DNA from: Gammaproteobacteria bacterium | GTDB taxonomy: Bacteria; Pseudomonadota; Gammaproteobacteria; Thiohalobacterales; Thiohalobacteraceae | Direction of reading: 5' to 3' | NCBI GenBank assembly: GCA_018819175.1 | Contig: JAHJQQ010000002.1 | Location: forward strand, 28,600 to 92,599 | Length of the DNA: 64,000 nt | In this document: positions 16,863 through 25,378 of the stretch, in pieces | How positions within the stretch are numbered: position 1 is the stretch's first letter | Layout: each line of letters opens with the position of its first letter | Position numbers and translations under genes: made by a program | Notes under the pieces: generated by a model | Told to the model about the DNA's origin: nothing | Seen by the model: only the letters and a program-made list of their open reading frames with translations | The model's database searches: none

Positions 16863-18125
16863 ATGGCCGATAAACACCATGAAACTCCGATGCTGGACGA
16901 GCTTGAAAACGGTCCATGGCCGAGCTTCATCTCCGGCATCAAGCGGTTACGTGATCAGCATCCGGAGAAACGTATCCGTGACGTGACCAACTCCCTGCTT
17001 GGCCAGTTGGAACACTCCTATGAAACCCGCAAGGGTTACTGGAAAGGCGGCACGGTCTCCGTGTTCGGTTACGGCGGTGGTATCATTCCCCGCTTCTCCG
17101 AAGTCGCCAGCGCCTTCCCCGAGTCCAAAGAATTCCACACCATCCGCGTTCAGCCGCCCGCCGGCAACTTCTACACCACCGATATGCTGCGTCAGCTCGG
17201 TGATAGCTGGGAGAAACACGGCTCGGGTCTGGTAACCTTCCACGGCCAAACCGGTAACATCATGTTCATCGGTACCACCAGCGAAGGCACCCAGCACTTC
17301 TTCGATGACATCAACGAATATGGTTGGGACTTAGGTGGTGCGGGCCCATGCGTGCGTACCGGTATGTCCTGCGTCGGTGCCGCCCGTTGCGAACAGAGCT
17401 GCTGCTCCGAGCACAACATTCATCGCAAGCTGCTCAACCGCTTTACCGATGACGTGCATCGTCCGGCCCTGCCGTACAAGTTCAAGTTCAAAGTTTCCGG
17501 TTGCCCGAATGACTGCCAGAACGCCATTGAGCGTTCCGACTTCGCCGTCATTGGTACCTGGCGCGATGACATGAAGGTTGATCAAGCCGAAGTGAAGGCT
17601 TTCGTTGCCAAGAAAGGTCGTCAGTATGTGATCGACAACGTGACCACCCGTTGCCCGACACAGGCTATGACCCTGAATGATGACGACACCCTGACCATCG
17701 ACAACCGCAACTGCGTTCGGTGCATGCATTGCCTGAACGTCATGACCAAGGCCCTGAGCCCGGGTGACGACAAAGGCGTGACCATCCTGATCGGTGGTAA
17801 GCGTACCCTGAAGATCGGTGATCTCATGGGCACCGTCGTGATCCCCTTCATGAAGATGGAATCTGAAGAAGACTACGATCGCATCACTGAGCTGGGCGAA
17901 ACCATCATCGACTTCTGGGCCGAAAATGGTCTGGAGCATGAACGCTGCGGCGAAATGGTCGAGCGTATCGGCCTGGTGAACTTCCTCGAAGGCATCGGCA
18001 TCGATGTTGACCCGAACATGGTCAGCAGCCCACGCCAGAGTTCCTATGTCCGTATGGACGGCTGGGACGAAGAAGCCGAGAAGTGGTTTGCTCGCAAGCA
18101 GGAAGAGAAACGCGCCCGCGCCTAA
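16863..18125 (+). CDS. dsrA: reverse-type dissimilatory sulfite reductase, alpha subunit
   Basis: The 420-residue alpha subunit of cytoplasmic DsrAB, which here oxidises DsrC-bound sulfur to sulfite. The sirohaem/4Fe-4S binding cysteines are Cys170 and Cys176 (CVGAARC) and Cys214 and Cys218 (SGCPNDC). An inserted ferredoxin domain contributes TTRCPTQ and CVRCMHC (284-290). AAGGAG lies before the ATG. DsrEFH, DsrL and DsrN downstream mark this as the oxidative rather than the sulfate-reducing type. Codon use is uniform with the neighbouring dsr genes. Confidence 0.98.
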   Translation: MADKHHETPMLDELENGPWPSFISGIKRLRDQHPEKRIRDVTNSLLGQLEHSYETRKGYWKGGTVSVFGYGGGIIPRFSEVASAFPESKEFHTIRVQPPAGNFYTTDMLRQLGDSWEKHGSGLVTFHGQTGNIMFIGTTSEGTQHFFDDINEYGWDLGGAGPCVRTGMSCVGAARCEQSCCSEHNIHRKLLNRFTDDVHRPALPYKFKFKVSGCPNDCQNAIERSDFAVIGTWRDDMKVDQAEVKAFVAKKGRQYVIDNVTTRCPTQAMTLNDDDTLTIDNRNCVRCMHCLNVMTKALSPGDDKGVTILIGGKRTLKIGDLMGTVVIPFMKMESEEDYDRITELGETIIDFWAENGLEHERCGEMVERIGLVNFLEGIGIDVDPNMVSSPRQSSYVRMDGWDEEAEKWFARKQEEKRARA

Positions 18126-18135
18126 GCGGATCAGT

Positions 18136-18194
18136 GCGGGTCACTTTCCGACCCGCGTGGCATGAGGATCCGGGGTAGTGAAACACTACCCCGG
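18136..18194 (+). promoter_or_regulatory. two hairpins in the dsrA-dsrB gap
   Basis: GCGGGTC-actttcc-GACCCGC (18136-18156) is followed by CCGGGGTAGTG-aaa-CACTACCCCGG (18170-18194), an 11-bp perfect stem. Neither has a T-tract. They occupy most of the 107-base gap between two subunits needed in equal amounts, so mRNA stabilisation or processing is more likely than termination. Confidence 0.6.
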
Positions 18195-18232
18195 TCCGCA
18201 CAAAGAATTGCTAAAGATTTCAGGAGACGAAG

Positions 18233-19309
18233 ATGGCATTAGCAGACATGCGTCCGCCAATCGAATCCGGATGCCCAGATGGTTTCCAGTACATGCATCC
18301 GGTAATGGTCAAAAATTACGGCAACTGGCATTACCATGAGCATCCCCGCCCCGGCGTGCTGCTCCATGTCGCCCACAGCGGAGACAAGATCTGGACTGTA
18401 AAAGCCGGTACCCAGCGTATTCTCGACGTTTTCACGCTGCGTAAACTGTGCCAGATCGGTGATGAGCAGGGCGAAGGTTTTGTGCGTTTCACCCTGCGTT
18501 CGAATATCGAATATATGGTGGCCGACGAAGCCAAGGTCGAGCCGCTGATCAAGGCCCTCGAAGATGCCGGCTTCGTGGTCGGCGGGACCGCCAACTCCAT
18601 CTCCACCCTGTCGCATACCCAGGGCTGGCTGCACTGCGACATCCCGGGCACCGACGCCTCGGGTGTTGTGAAGGCCATGATGGACGAGCTGATCGACGAC
18701 TTCAAAAACTGCCGCATGCCCAACCGCGTGCATATCACCACCTCCTGCTGCCAGATCAACTGCGGTGGTCAGGGTGATATCGCGATCAACGTGCAGCACA
18801 CCAAGCCGCCGAAGATTAACCACAACCTGGTCTCCAACGTCTGTGAACGTCCGTCCGTTGTTGCCCGTTGTCCGGTTGCCGCGATTCGTCCGGCCATGGT
18901 GAACGGCAAGCCCTCGCTGGAAGTGGACGAGAAGAAATGCATTTGCTGCGGCGCCTGCTACCCGCCCTGCCCGCCGATGCAGATCAACGACGCCGAGCAC
19001 ACCAAGCTGGCCGTGTGGGTCGGTGGTAACCACTCCAACGCACGTGGCAAGCCGACCTTCCAGAAGCTGGTGGCTGCCGGTATCCCCAACAACCCGCCGC
19101 GTTGGCCGGAAGCGACTGCTATCGTCAAGCAGATCCTCAAGGCCTACCGTGAAGGCGCGCGTGACTGGGAGCGTATCAACGACTGGATCGAGCGTATCGG
19201 CTGGCCGCGCTTCTTCGAAGTCACCGGTCTGCCCTTCACGAAGTACCACGTTGATAACTGGCGCGGTGCTCGTCACAGCCTGAACGCTTCGACCCACATC
19301 CGCTTCTGA
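18233..19309 (+). CDS. dsrB: reverse-type dissimilatory sulfite reductase, beta subunit
   Basis: The 358-residue beta subunit that carries the catalytic sirohaem pocket. Cys motifs are TSCCQINCGG (171-179), the pair VCERPSVVARC (204, 213) and a ferredoxin insert with KKCICCGACYPPCPP (236-246). It forms an alpha2-beta2 enzyme with DsrA and contacts the C-terminal arm of DsrC. CAGGAGACGAAG before the ATG is a strong ribosome-binding site. The 107-base gap after dsrA holds two hairpins. Confidence 0.98.
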   Translation: MALADMRPPIESGCPDGFQYMHPVMVKNYGNWHYHEHPRPGVLLHVAHSGDKIWTVKAGTQRILDVFTLRKLCQIGDEQGEGFVRFTLRSNIEYMVADEAKVEPLIKALEDAGFVVGGTANSISTLSHTQGWLHCDIPGTDASGVVKAMMDELIDDFKNCRMPNRVHITTSCCQINCGGQGDIAINVQHTKPPKINHNLVSNVCERPSVVARCPVAAIRPAMVNGKPSLEVDEKKCICCGACYPPCPPMQINDAEHTKLAVWVGGNHSNARGKPTFQKLVAAGIPNNPPRWPEATAIVKQILKAYREGARDWERINDWIERIGWPRFFEVTGLPFTKYHVDNWRGARHSLNASTHIRF

Positions 19310-19364
19310 TCTATATCAAGGCGAGACAAGCGAAATCACGTCAGGATTGCGTCAGTACAAAGTT

Positions 19365-19387
19365 TGCGGCCGGTGACCCCGGCCGCA
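19365..19387 (+). promoter_or_regulatory. hairpin in the dsrB-dsrE gap
   Basis: TGCGGCCGG-tgacc-CCGGCCGCA is a 9-bp perfect stem followed by CATTTTC. The 132-base gap is long for this operon and may separate dsrAB from dsrEFHC in the processed message; weak partial termination is possible. Confidence 0.5.
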
Positions 19388-19441
19388 CATTTTCATCCGG
19401 CATTCATTTACGGCACACACTGTTTTAAGGACAGTCGCGCA

Positions 19442-19834
19442 ATGAAACTTGCATTATTAGTCAACGAAGGACCTTATCAGCATCAAGCTGCTGACAGCGC
19501 CCTGCAATTCGTTAAGGCCGCTGTGGCCAAGGGACACGAGATATTCCGCGTGTTCTTCTACCATGACGGCGTCAATAACGGCACGCGTTTCGCTGTTCCG
19601 CCCCAGGACGACCGTAACATCACGGTTGAATGGAGCAAGCTGGCTGAAGAGCACAAAATCGATCTGGTCGTGTGTATTGCAGCAGCTCAACGCCGCGGCA
19701 TCCTCGACGAGAATGAAGCCAAGCGCCAAGGCAAAAGCGGCGACAACATCGCTCCGGGCTTCCGCATCTCTGGTCTCGGCCAGTTGATCGAAGCCGGTAT
19801 CCAGGCTGAACGCCTGGTCGTGTTTGGAGACTGA
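19442..19834 (+). CDS. dsrE: sulfurtransferase complex subunit DsrE
   Basis: A 130-residue subunit of the DsrEFH heterohexamer, which hands persulfide sulfur to DsrC in the cytoplasm. The active Cys is Cys78 (LVVCIAAAQRRGI), the same number as in A. vinosum DsrE. The 19442 ATG follows AAGGACAG and matches family length; an upstream in-frame start would add residues with no family counterpart. The gene is 15 bases ahead of dsrF. Confidence 0.97.
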   Translation: MKLALLVNEGPYQHQAADSALQFVKAAVAKGHEIFRVFFYHDGVNNGTRFAVPPQDDRNITVEWSKLAEEHKIDLVVCIAAAQRRGILDENEAKRQGKSGDNIAPGFRISGLGQLIEAGIQAERLVVFGD

Positions 19835-19848
19835 GGAAGGTTATTGAC

Positions 19849-20238
19849 ATGGCAGAACCCTGGGAAGAAGAAGAAGGCCCTGTAAAGAAGTTCATGTTCG
19901 TGAACCGCAAGGCTCCGTACGGAACCATTTACGCGCTGGAATCCCTCGAAGTGGTCTTGATATCCGCTGCGTTCGATCAGGACGTGAGCCTGGTATTCAT
20001 GGATGACGGTGTTTACCAGATCAAGAAGGGGCAGGATAGCAAAGGTATCGGCATGAAGAATTTCTCGCCGACCTACCGTGCCCTCGAAGGCTACGACATT
20101 GAAAAGCTCTTTGTTGAAAAAGAATCTATGGAATCGCGCGGCCTGACTGCCGAGGACATGATTGTTCCGGTTGAAATACTCAGCAAAGACGAACTGACTT
20201 CCTTGATGGAAGAGCAAGACGTCATTCTGACATTCTAA
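19849..20238 (+). CDS. dsrF: sulfurtransferase complex subunit DsrF
   Basis: A 129-residue DsrE/F-fold subunit with the family segments KKFMFVNRKAPYGTIYALE and DVSLVFMDDGVYQIKKGQD. It is structural in DsrEFH and, as usual for DsrF, has no cysteine; catalysis is by DsrE. The ATG follows GAGGAAGG. Spacing to dsrH is 17 bases, so dsrEFH are clearly one unit. Confidence 0.96.
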   Translation: MAEPWEEEEGPVKKFMFVNRKAPYGTIYALESLEVVLISAAFDQDVSLVFMDDGVYQIKKGQDSKGIGMKNFSPTYRALEGYDIEKLFVEKESMESRGLTAEDMIVPVEILSKDELTSLMEEQDVILTF

Positions 20239-20255
20239 TCGGAGAGAGAATCACG

Positions 20256-20564
20256 ATGGCAATGCTACACACAGTAAACAAATCTCCCTTCGAGAAACGC
20301 TCGTTGGATGGCGCACTCAGCCATGCAGTAAACGGCGCAGCAATACTGATGATCGAAGACGGCATCTACGGTGCACTGAAAGGCACTGCGATCTCCGGCA
20401 AGATTGAAAAATCGCTCGCCACGCTGAAGGTTTATGTACTTGGTCCCGACCTTAAAGCCCGGGGCATGACCGAAGACCAAGTGATCGATGGCGTCACCGT
20501 TGTCGATTACGCCGGCTTTGTCGATCTGGTGACAGAATACGACAAAGTTCAGGCTTGGCTTTAA
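20256..20564 (+). CDS. dsrH: sulfurtransferase complex subunit DsrH (conserved Cys absent)
   Basis: The 102-residue third subunit of DsrEFH (TusB relative), with HTVNKSPFEKRSL near the start and the C-terminal VVDYAGFVDLVTEYDKVQAW. In A. vinosum DsrH a cysteine lies at position 20; here residue 20 is Ala (SLDGALSHA) and the whole protein has no Cys. That Cys is known to be dispensable compared with DsrE Cys78, so the complex may still work, but this is a real departure. The ATG follows GGAGAGAG. Confidence 0.95.
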   Translation: MAMLHTVNKSPFEKRSLDGALSHAVNGAAILMIEDGIYGALKGTAISGKIEKSLATLKVYVLGPDLKARGMTEDQVIDGVTVVDYAGFVDLVTEYDKVQAWL

Positions 20565-20607
20565 ATTTCACAAACACACGCTCCATTCCTAATTGAGGAG
20601 AATGACC

Positions 20608-20940
20608 ATGGGCATCGAAGTAAACGGCAAGACACTTGAAGTGGATGAAGAAGGCTATCTGGCTGACCTCAATCAATGGGAGCCAGGTGTCGCCGACATC
20701 ATGGCTAAACTGGACGATACCACTTTGACTGACGCCCACTGGGAAGTAATCAACTTCCTGCGTGAGTACTATGAAGAGTACCAGATCGCACCGGCGGTCC
20801 GCGTCCTGACCAAGGCCATCGGCAAGAAACTCGGCGCCGACAAGGGCAACAGCAAATACCTGTATGAACTGTTCCCCTACGGTCCTGCCAAGCAGGCTTG
20901 TAAGTACGCCGGCCTGCCGAAGCCGACCGGCTGCGTCTAA
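20608..20940 (+). CDS. dsrC: sulfur carrier protein DsrC
   Basis: A 110-residue sulfur carrier with both conserved cysteines on its flexible C-terminal arm: Cys98 (QACKYAG) and the penultimate Cys109 (PTGCV), 11 residues apart. It accepts sulfur from DsrEFH, presents it to DsrAB, and its trisulfide or disulfide form is handled by DsrMKJOP. GAGGAG lies 7 bases before the ATG at 20608; an ATG at 20602 is too close to that site. It is followed within 25 bases by a strong terminator. Confidence 0.98.
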   Translation: MGIEVNGKTLEVDEEGYLADLNQWEPGVADIMAKLDDTTLTDAHWEVINFLREYYEEYQIAPAVRVLTKAIGKKLGADKGNSKYLYELFPYGPAKQACKYAGLPKPTGCV

Positions 20941-20964
20941 TCGCAGACTGTTAGCTGAAATGCA

Positions 20965-20989
20965 GGGGGGGATTTCTCCCCCCCTTTTT
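20965..20989 (+). terminator. intrinsic terminator inside the dsr operon, after dsrC
   Basis: Seven G and seven C around ATTTCT (GGGGGGGATTTCTCCCCCCC), followed directly by TTTTT. The stem is perfect. Lying between dsrC and dsrM, it should cap much of the transcription here and give DsrABEFHC, and DsrC above all, higher expression than the membrane complex. Confidence 0.88.
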
Positions 20990-21014
20990 GCTAGGTACTT
21001 TGGAGGAGATGACG

Positions 21015-21767
21015 GTGTCTTTGAGTGCTGCTTACACCGCCCTATTCTACGTCGCGATTGTGATTTTCGTTGTCGGCCTGGGTCTGCGTATATCCAAATA
21101 CGCAAAAACCCCTGCACCGCTGAAAATCCCGACCACCCCGGCCCCGGTTACCCAAGGCGGCGTGGTTTTGCGTATGTTCCGTGAAGTAGTTTTCTTCCAG
21201 AGCCTGTTCAAAGGCAATAAATGGACTTGGATCTTTGGCTGGATTTTCCATGCCTCCCTATTACTCGCCTTCTTCCGTCACCTGCGCTATGCGATGAGCC
21301 CGGATAACATCCTGTGGCCGCTGGTCAGCCTGGAAGTCGTGCAAAGCTTTGGTAAGTACGCTGGCTTCGCCATGTTAGTCGGCTTGATCGGTCTGTTCGG
21401 TCGCCGCATTTTTGTTGATCGCGTTCGCTACATCTCCAGTCCCTCGGACTACCTGATGTTGATCCTGATCTTCGCGATTGCCGCGAGCGGTCTGGGCATG
21501 AGTTTCGTCGCGCACACGGACATCGTCTCATTGAAGGCGTTTGTACTGGGCTTGATCTATTTCAACCCGCAGCCACTGCCAAGTGACCCGCTGGTCCTGA
21601 TCCATTTAGGACTGGTTGCGCTATTGATGATCATTTTTCCGGTCAGCAAATTGCTGCATGCGCCCGGGGTGTTTTTTAGTCCAACCCGTAATCAGATCGA
21701 CAATCCTCGTGAGAAGCGTCACCTCTCACCCTGGGCGGCAAAACTGGAAACCAACGAGCGGTCCTGA
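21015..21767 (+). CDS. dsrM: DsrM, haem b membrane subunit of DsrMKJOP
   Basis: An integral membrane protein of about 250 residues with five hydrophobic segments, related to NarI (haem b-binding gamma subunits). It shows KTPAPLKIPTTPAPVTQGG after the first segment and IFGWIFHASLLLAFFRHLRY with candidate haem-ligand histidines. It passes electrons between DsrK and the quinone pool. GTG at 21015 has GGAGG at good spacing; ATG at 21009 is in frame but touches the ribosome-binding site. Transcription must read through the terminator after dsrC. Confidence 0.94.
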   Translation: MSLSAAYTALFYVAIVIFVVGLGLRISKYAKTPAPLKIPTTPAPVTQGGVVLRMFREVVFFQSLFKGNKWTWIFGWIFHASLLLAFFRHLRYAMSPDNILWPLVSLEVVQSFGKYAGFAMLVGLIGLFGRRIFVDRVRYISSPSDYLMLILIFAIAASGLGMSFVAHTDIVSLKAFVLGLIYFNPQPLPSDPLVLIHLGLVALLMIIFPVSKLLHAPGVFFSPTRNQIDNPREKRHLSPWAAKLETNERS

Positions 21768-21824
21768 TCCGGACTGGGTCCTGAGAGCAACAGCATAGAG
21801 TTTTAGGATTTCGAGGAACGCAAC

Positions 21825-23315
21825 GTGGCTAATTTCGAAACGCCGGAAATCAAAGAATATCCAACCATCCCGCTTATCAAAGAAGGCGTGATGGCGCATA
21901 GCAAGCCGTTTATTTCCAAAGATGCCTTCCAGCAGCCATTGGGCTTCCCGGGTGAGTTGCTGGACAACTGGCAGGATGTCGCCATCGAAAAGATGGGCGA
22001 GATGCTGGGTAAATACCGCGGTCTGCAGGTGTTCCTGGATTCCTGCGTCAAATGCGGCGCCTGTACTGACAAGTGCCACTATTTCCTCGGCACCTCCGAT
22101 CCCAAGAACATGCCGGTCGCGCGTCAGGATCTGCTGCGCAAGGTTTATCGCCGCTATTTCACCTTCGCCGGTAAATATTTCCCGAAACTGGTTGGCGCCG
22201 TCGACATGACCAAAGAGGTCCTGGACGATTGGTACAGCTACTTCCACCAGTGTTCCCAGTGCCGTCGTTGCTCGGTGTACTGCCCGTATGGTATCGACAC
22301 CGCCGAAATCTCCATGGCGGCGCGCGAAATCATGGACGCGGTCGGCGTGGGCCAGAAGTACTGCAACGAAATTATTGCCAAGGTTTATAAAATCGGTAAC
22401 AACCTGGGTCTGCCGGAACCGGCGCTGCGCGACACACTGGAAGGTCTTGAGGAAGACGTTTTGGAGGATACCGGCGTCGCCGTGAAATATCCGCTCGACG
22501 TCAAGGGCGCCGATATCCTGCTGGTCACCCCGTCCGCCGACTTTTTTGCCGAACCGCACGTTGATGGCCTGATCGGTTATGGCAAGGTATTCCACGCAGC
22601 CGGCGCCAGCTGGACTATCAGTTCACACGCCTCCGAGGCGGCCAACTTCGGCATGTTCATCGGTTCCTACGAGAACATGCGCAAAGTCGCCCTGCGTATT
22701 CGTGAAGCCGCATTGGATCTGGGAGTCAAGCGCATCATCTTTGGTGAATGCGGTCATGCCTGGCGCGTCGCCTACAGCTTCCTGAACACCCTGGCCGGTC
22801 CGTTCGATTTCCTGGACCCGCGTTATCCGGTGCCGCAGCACATCTGCGAATACACCTATGATCTGCTAAAGCGCGGCGCCCTGACCATGGACAAGTCCGC
22901 CAACGATCACATGCGTCTGACCTTCCACGATTCCTGCAACGTGGCACGTGCCTCGCGCATGGGTGATCTGCCCGGTGGTCAGTTCGTGATTCCGCGTGAG
23001 GTCATCAAGGCCAGCTGCAACCATTTCTACGATATGAACGCTGACACCATCCATGAAGGCACATTCTGCTGTGGTGGTGGCGGTGGTTTGTTGACCGACG
23101 ACCTGATGGAAATCCGCGTGAAGGGCGCACTGCCCCGCATGTCGGCCCTGAAGCAAGTGGTCGAAGAGCATGGCGTGACCCATCTGGCGGCTATTTGCGC
23201 AATCTGCAAGAGCCAGTTCAGTAAAGTCATGCCCTACTACGGCTTCCAGATGAGCCAGATTGTCAGCGTCCATCAGTTGGTCAGTAATGCCATCGTGTTG
23301 AACGACAAGCAGTAA
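21825..23315 (+). CDS. dsrK: DsrK, HdrD-like catalytic Fe-S subunit
   Basis: A 496-residue protein starting at GTG. The ferredoxin part has CVKCGACTDKCH and CSQCRRCSVYCPYG, giving two 4Fe-4S clusters. The C-terminal part carries the heterodisulfide-reductase CCG signature (FHDSCNVARASRMG, then FCCGGGGG and AICAICKSQF), which binds the catalytic cluster. DsrK is the site where DsrC disulfide or trisulfide is converted, next to DsrM at the membrane. It follows dsrM by 57 bases. Confidence 0.97.
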   Translation: MANFETPEIKEYPTIPLIKEGVMAHSKPFISKDAFQQPLGFPGELLDNWQDVAIEKMGEMLGKYRGLQVFLDSCVKCGACTDKCHYFLGTSDPKNMPVARQDLLRKVYRRYFTFAGKYFPKLVGAVDMTKEVLDDWYSYFHQCSQCRRCSVYCPYGIDTAEISMAAREIMDAVGVGQKYCNEIIAKVYKIGNNLGLPEPALRDTLEGLEEDVLEDTGVAVKYPLDVKGADILLVTPSADFFAEPHVDGLIGYGKVFHAAGASWTISSHASEAANFGMFIGSYENMRKVALRIREAALDLGVKRIIFGECGHAWRVAYSFLNTLAGPFDFLDPRYPVPQHICEYTYDLLKRGALTMDKSANDHMRLTFHDSCNVARASRMGDLPGGQFVIPREVIKASCNHFYDMNADTIHEGTFCCGGGGGLLTDDLMEIRVKGALPRMSALKQVVEEHGVTHLAAICAICKSQFSKVMPYYGFQMSQIVSVHQLVSNAIVLNDKQ

Positions 23316-23358
23316 CCAACGATTTTGTGCGCTAAACGAATTAACTAGATATCTAGTC

Positions 23359-23379
23359 GAATCCGGGATGACCGGATTC
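23359..23379 (+). promoter_or_regulatory. hairpin in the dsrK-dsrL gap
   Basis: GAATCCGG-gatga-CCGGATTC is an 8-bp perfect stem, preceded by the palindrome CTAGATATCTAG at 23345. No T-tract; probably an mRNA structure rather than a terminator. Confidence 0.4.
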
Positions 23380-23398
23380 ACCTAACAGGAGAAAAGGC

Positions 23399-25357
23399 AT
23401 GGCAACTTCTCGCGACGACATGCAGAAATTAACCTTCCGCAAGTTTAAGGACGGCAACCATACGTGGAGCAATTGGCAAGATGCCATTTTTGAAGCCGAT
23501 CATTCGCATAAGTGCCCGACTTATGTGCATCGCACCCCGCCTTGCCAGGGCAGCTGCCCGTCCGGCGAAGATATCCGTGGCTGGTTGCAGATCGTGCGCG
23601 GTATGGAAAAACCACCGAAAGACGTGAGCTGGCAGGAGTATGCCTTCCGTCGTTCCACGGCCGCCAACCCCTTCCCGTCCATGATGGGCCGCGTGTGCCC
23701 GGCGCCTTGTGAAGATGGCTGTAACCGTAACGAAGTGGAAGATTTCGTCGGCATCAACGCTGTCGAGCAATACATTGGTGACACCGCATTCCAGGAAGGT
23801 TTCAAGTTCGAAACCCCTGCGCTGACCACCAAGAAGAAAGTTGCGATTATCGGTGGCGGCCCGGCCGGTATGGCAGCGGCCTATCATCTGCGCCGTCGCG
23901 GTATCGCCAGTTGCATCTTCGACGATCATGCCGAGCTCGGTGGCATGATGTTCTATGGTATTCCTGGCTATCGTACCCCGCGTGATGTGCTGCGCCATGA
24001 AATCCAGCGCATCGTCGACATGGGCGACATCGAAGTCCGCCTGAACACCCGCGTTGGTAAAGACGTTCAGCTTGATGCCATCGAAAAAGAATTCGGCGCC
24101 GTTCTGTGGGCCATCGGTTGTAAAACCGGTCGCGGCCTGCCGGTTGAAGGTTGGGATGGCACCCCGAACTGCGTCAGCGGCGTCGCCTTCCTGGAAGCCT
24201 TCAATAAGGGCGACCTGAAAGTGACCGCCGACCGCGTGGTCTGCGTGGGTGGTGGTGATACCTCTATCGACGTGGTGTCCGTTGCTCGTCGTCTCGGCAA
24301 AATCACCAACCTCAATCCGAAGGATCGTCCGGAAGAAATCATCGGCGGCTATACTGCCCATGATTCCGCGGTTGTGGCTGCTCGTGAAGGCGCGATCGTT
24401 ACGCTGACTGCGCTGTTTCCGCAAGAGAAGATGACTGCCGCCGAACATGAAGTGCATGATGCACTGCATGAAGGTGTGACCATCCTTAACGAAGTCATGC
24501 CGGTTGCATTGATCAAAGATGCCAACGGTCGTGCGACTGCGCTACGCATGGCCAAATGCACTCTGGACAAGGGTCGCCCGGTCAAGATCGACGGCACCGA
24601 GTTCGACATCGAGTGCGATCTGGTCGTGTCCGCCATCGGTCAGGGTGGTGACTTGGGTGGCCTGGACGAGTTCAACAATGGCAAGGGACTGATCGACGCT
24701 GACAAGTTCTACCAGGTGCCTGGCAAACCCGGCCACTTCGTTGCAGGCGACATCATTCGTCCGCATCTGCTGACCACCGCCATCGGTCAGGCCTCGATTG
24801 CGGCTGAGAGCATTCAGCACTACCTAAACAATGAAGAGCAAGCCAAGCGTCCGAAGGTCGACAAGCATCACTTCAAGCTACTAGACAAGCTGCGTGAAAC
24901 AGGTCATGCCCCGGAAGAGTTCAAGCCCGAAGAAAAGGGTGATCTGCGCGGCACCGACCATAACAAATGGGCGATCCATAACTACGAAGATCGTTCCGCT
25001 GCGGAAATCATCCCGCACAACAAGCTGTTCCTGGGTCACTTCGGCTTTACCCCGCGCATCAAGCGTGAGGAATACGGCCCGAGCGCCGAAGAAGTGCTGA
25101 GCCATTTCGATGAGCGTCGTAGGAATCTGCCGGAAGCCGATGCCATCGCTGAAGCCAAGCGTTGCATGAGCTGCGGTATGTGCTTCGAATGTGACAACTG
25201 CGTTATTTATTGCCCGCAGGATGCCATCTTCCGCGTGAAGAAGAGCGATTATACGACTGGCCGTTATGTGGATACCGACTACAACAAGTGCATCGGCTGT
25301 CATATCTGCTCGGACGTGTGCCCGACCGGTTACATCGATATGGCGCTGGGCGACTAA
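23399..25357 (+). CDS. dsrL: DsrL, NAD(P)-dependent flavoprotein of oxidative Dsr
   Basis: A 652-residue iron-sulfur flavoprotein related to the small subunit of glutamate synthase (GltD). Order: an N-terminal Fe-S region (CPTYVHRTPPCQGSCPSGED), the FAD loop GGGPAGMAAAYHLRRRG, the NAD(P) loop GGGDTSIDVVSVARR, and a C-terminal ferredoxin with CMSCGMCFECDNCVIYCP and CIGCHICSDVCP. It takes electrons released by DsrAB during sulfur oxidation to NAD(P)+. Its presence is a main marker of the oxidative pathway. AGGAG precedes the ATG. Confidence 0.97.
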   Translation: MATSRDDMQKLTFRKFKDGNHTWSNWQDAIFEADHSHKCPTYVHRTPPCQGSCPSGEDIRGWLQIVRGMEKPPKDVSWQEYAFRRSTAANPFPSMMGRVCPAPCEDGCNRNEVEDFVGINAVEQYIGDTAFQEGFKFETPALTTKKKVAIIGGGPAGMAAAYHLRRRGIASCIFDDHAELGGMMFYGIPGYRTPRDVLRHEIQRIVDMGDIEVRLNTRVGKDVQLDAIEKEFGAVLWAIGCKTGRGLPVEGWDGTPNCVSGVAFLEAFNKGDLKVTADRVVCVGGGDTSIDVVSVARRLGKITNLNPKDRPEEIIGGYTAHDSAVVAAREGAIVTLTALFPQEKMTAAEHEVHDALHEGVTILNEVMPVALIKDANGRATALRMAKCTLDKGRPVKIDGTEFDIECDLVVSAIGQGGDLGGLDEFNNGKGLIDADKFYQVPGKPGHFVAGDIIRPHLLTTAIGQASIAAESIQHYLNNEEQAKRPKVDKHHFKLLDKLRETGHAPEEFKPEEKGDLRGTDHNKWAIHNYEDRSAAEIIPHNKLFLGHFGFTPRIKREEYGPSAEEVLSHFDERRRNLPEADAIAEAKRCMSCGMCFECDNCVIYCPQDAIFRVKKSDYTTGRYVDTDYNKCIGCHICSDVCPTGYIDMALGD

Positions 25358-25378
25358 ACTGATCTTTAAGGAACGGAC

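Noticed and set aside
18239..19297. Long antisense frames opposite dsrB, dsrK, dsrL and dsrP
   Set aside because: They lie in register with strong sense genes of high GC third positions and show no domain motifs or ribosome-binding sites; they are shadows.
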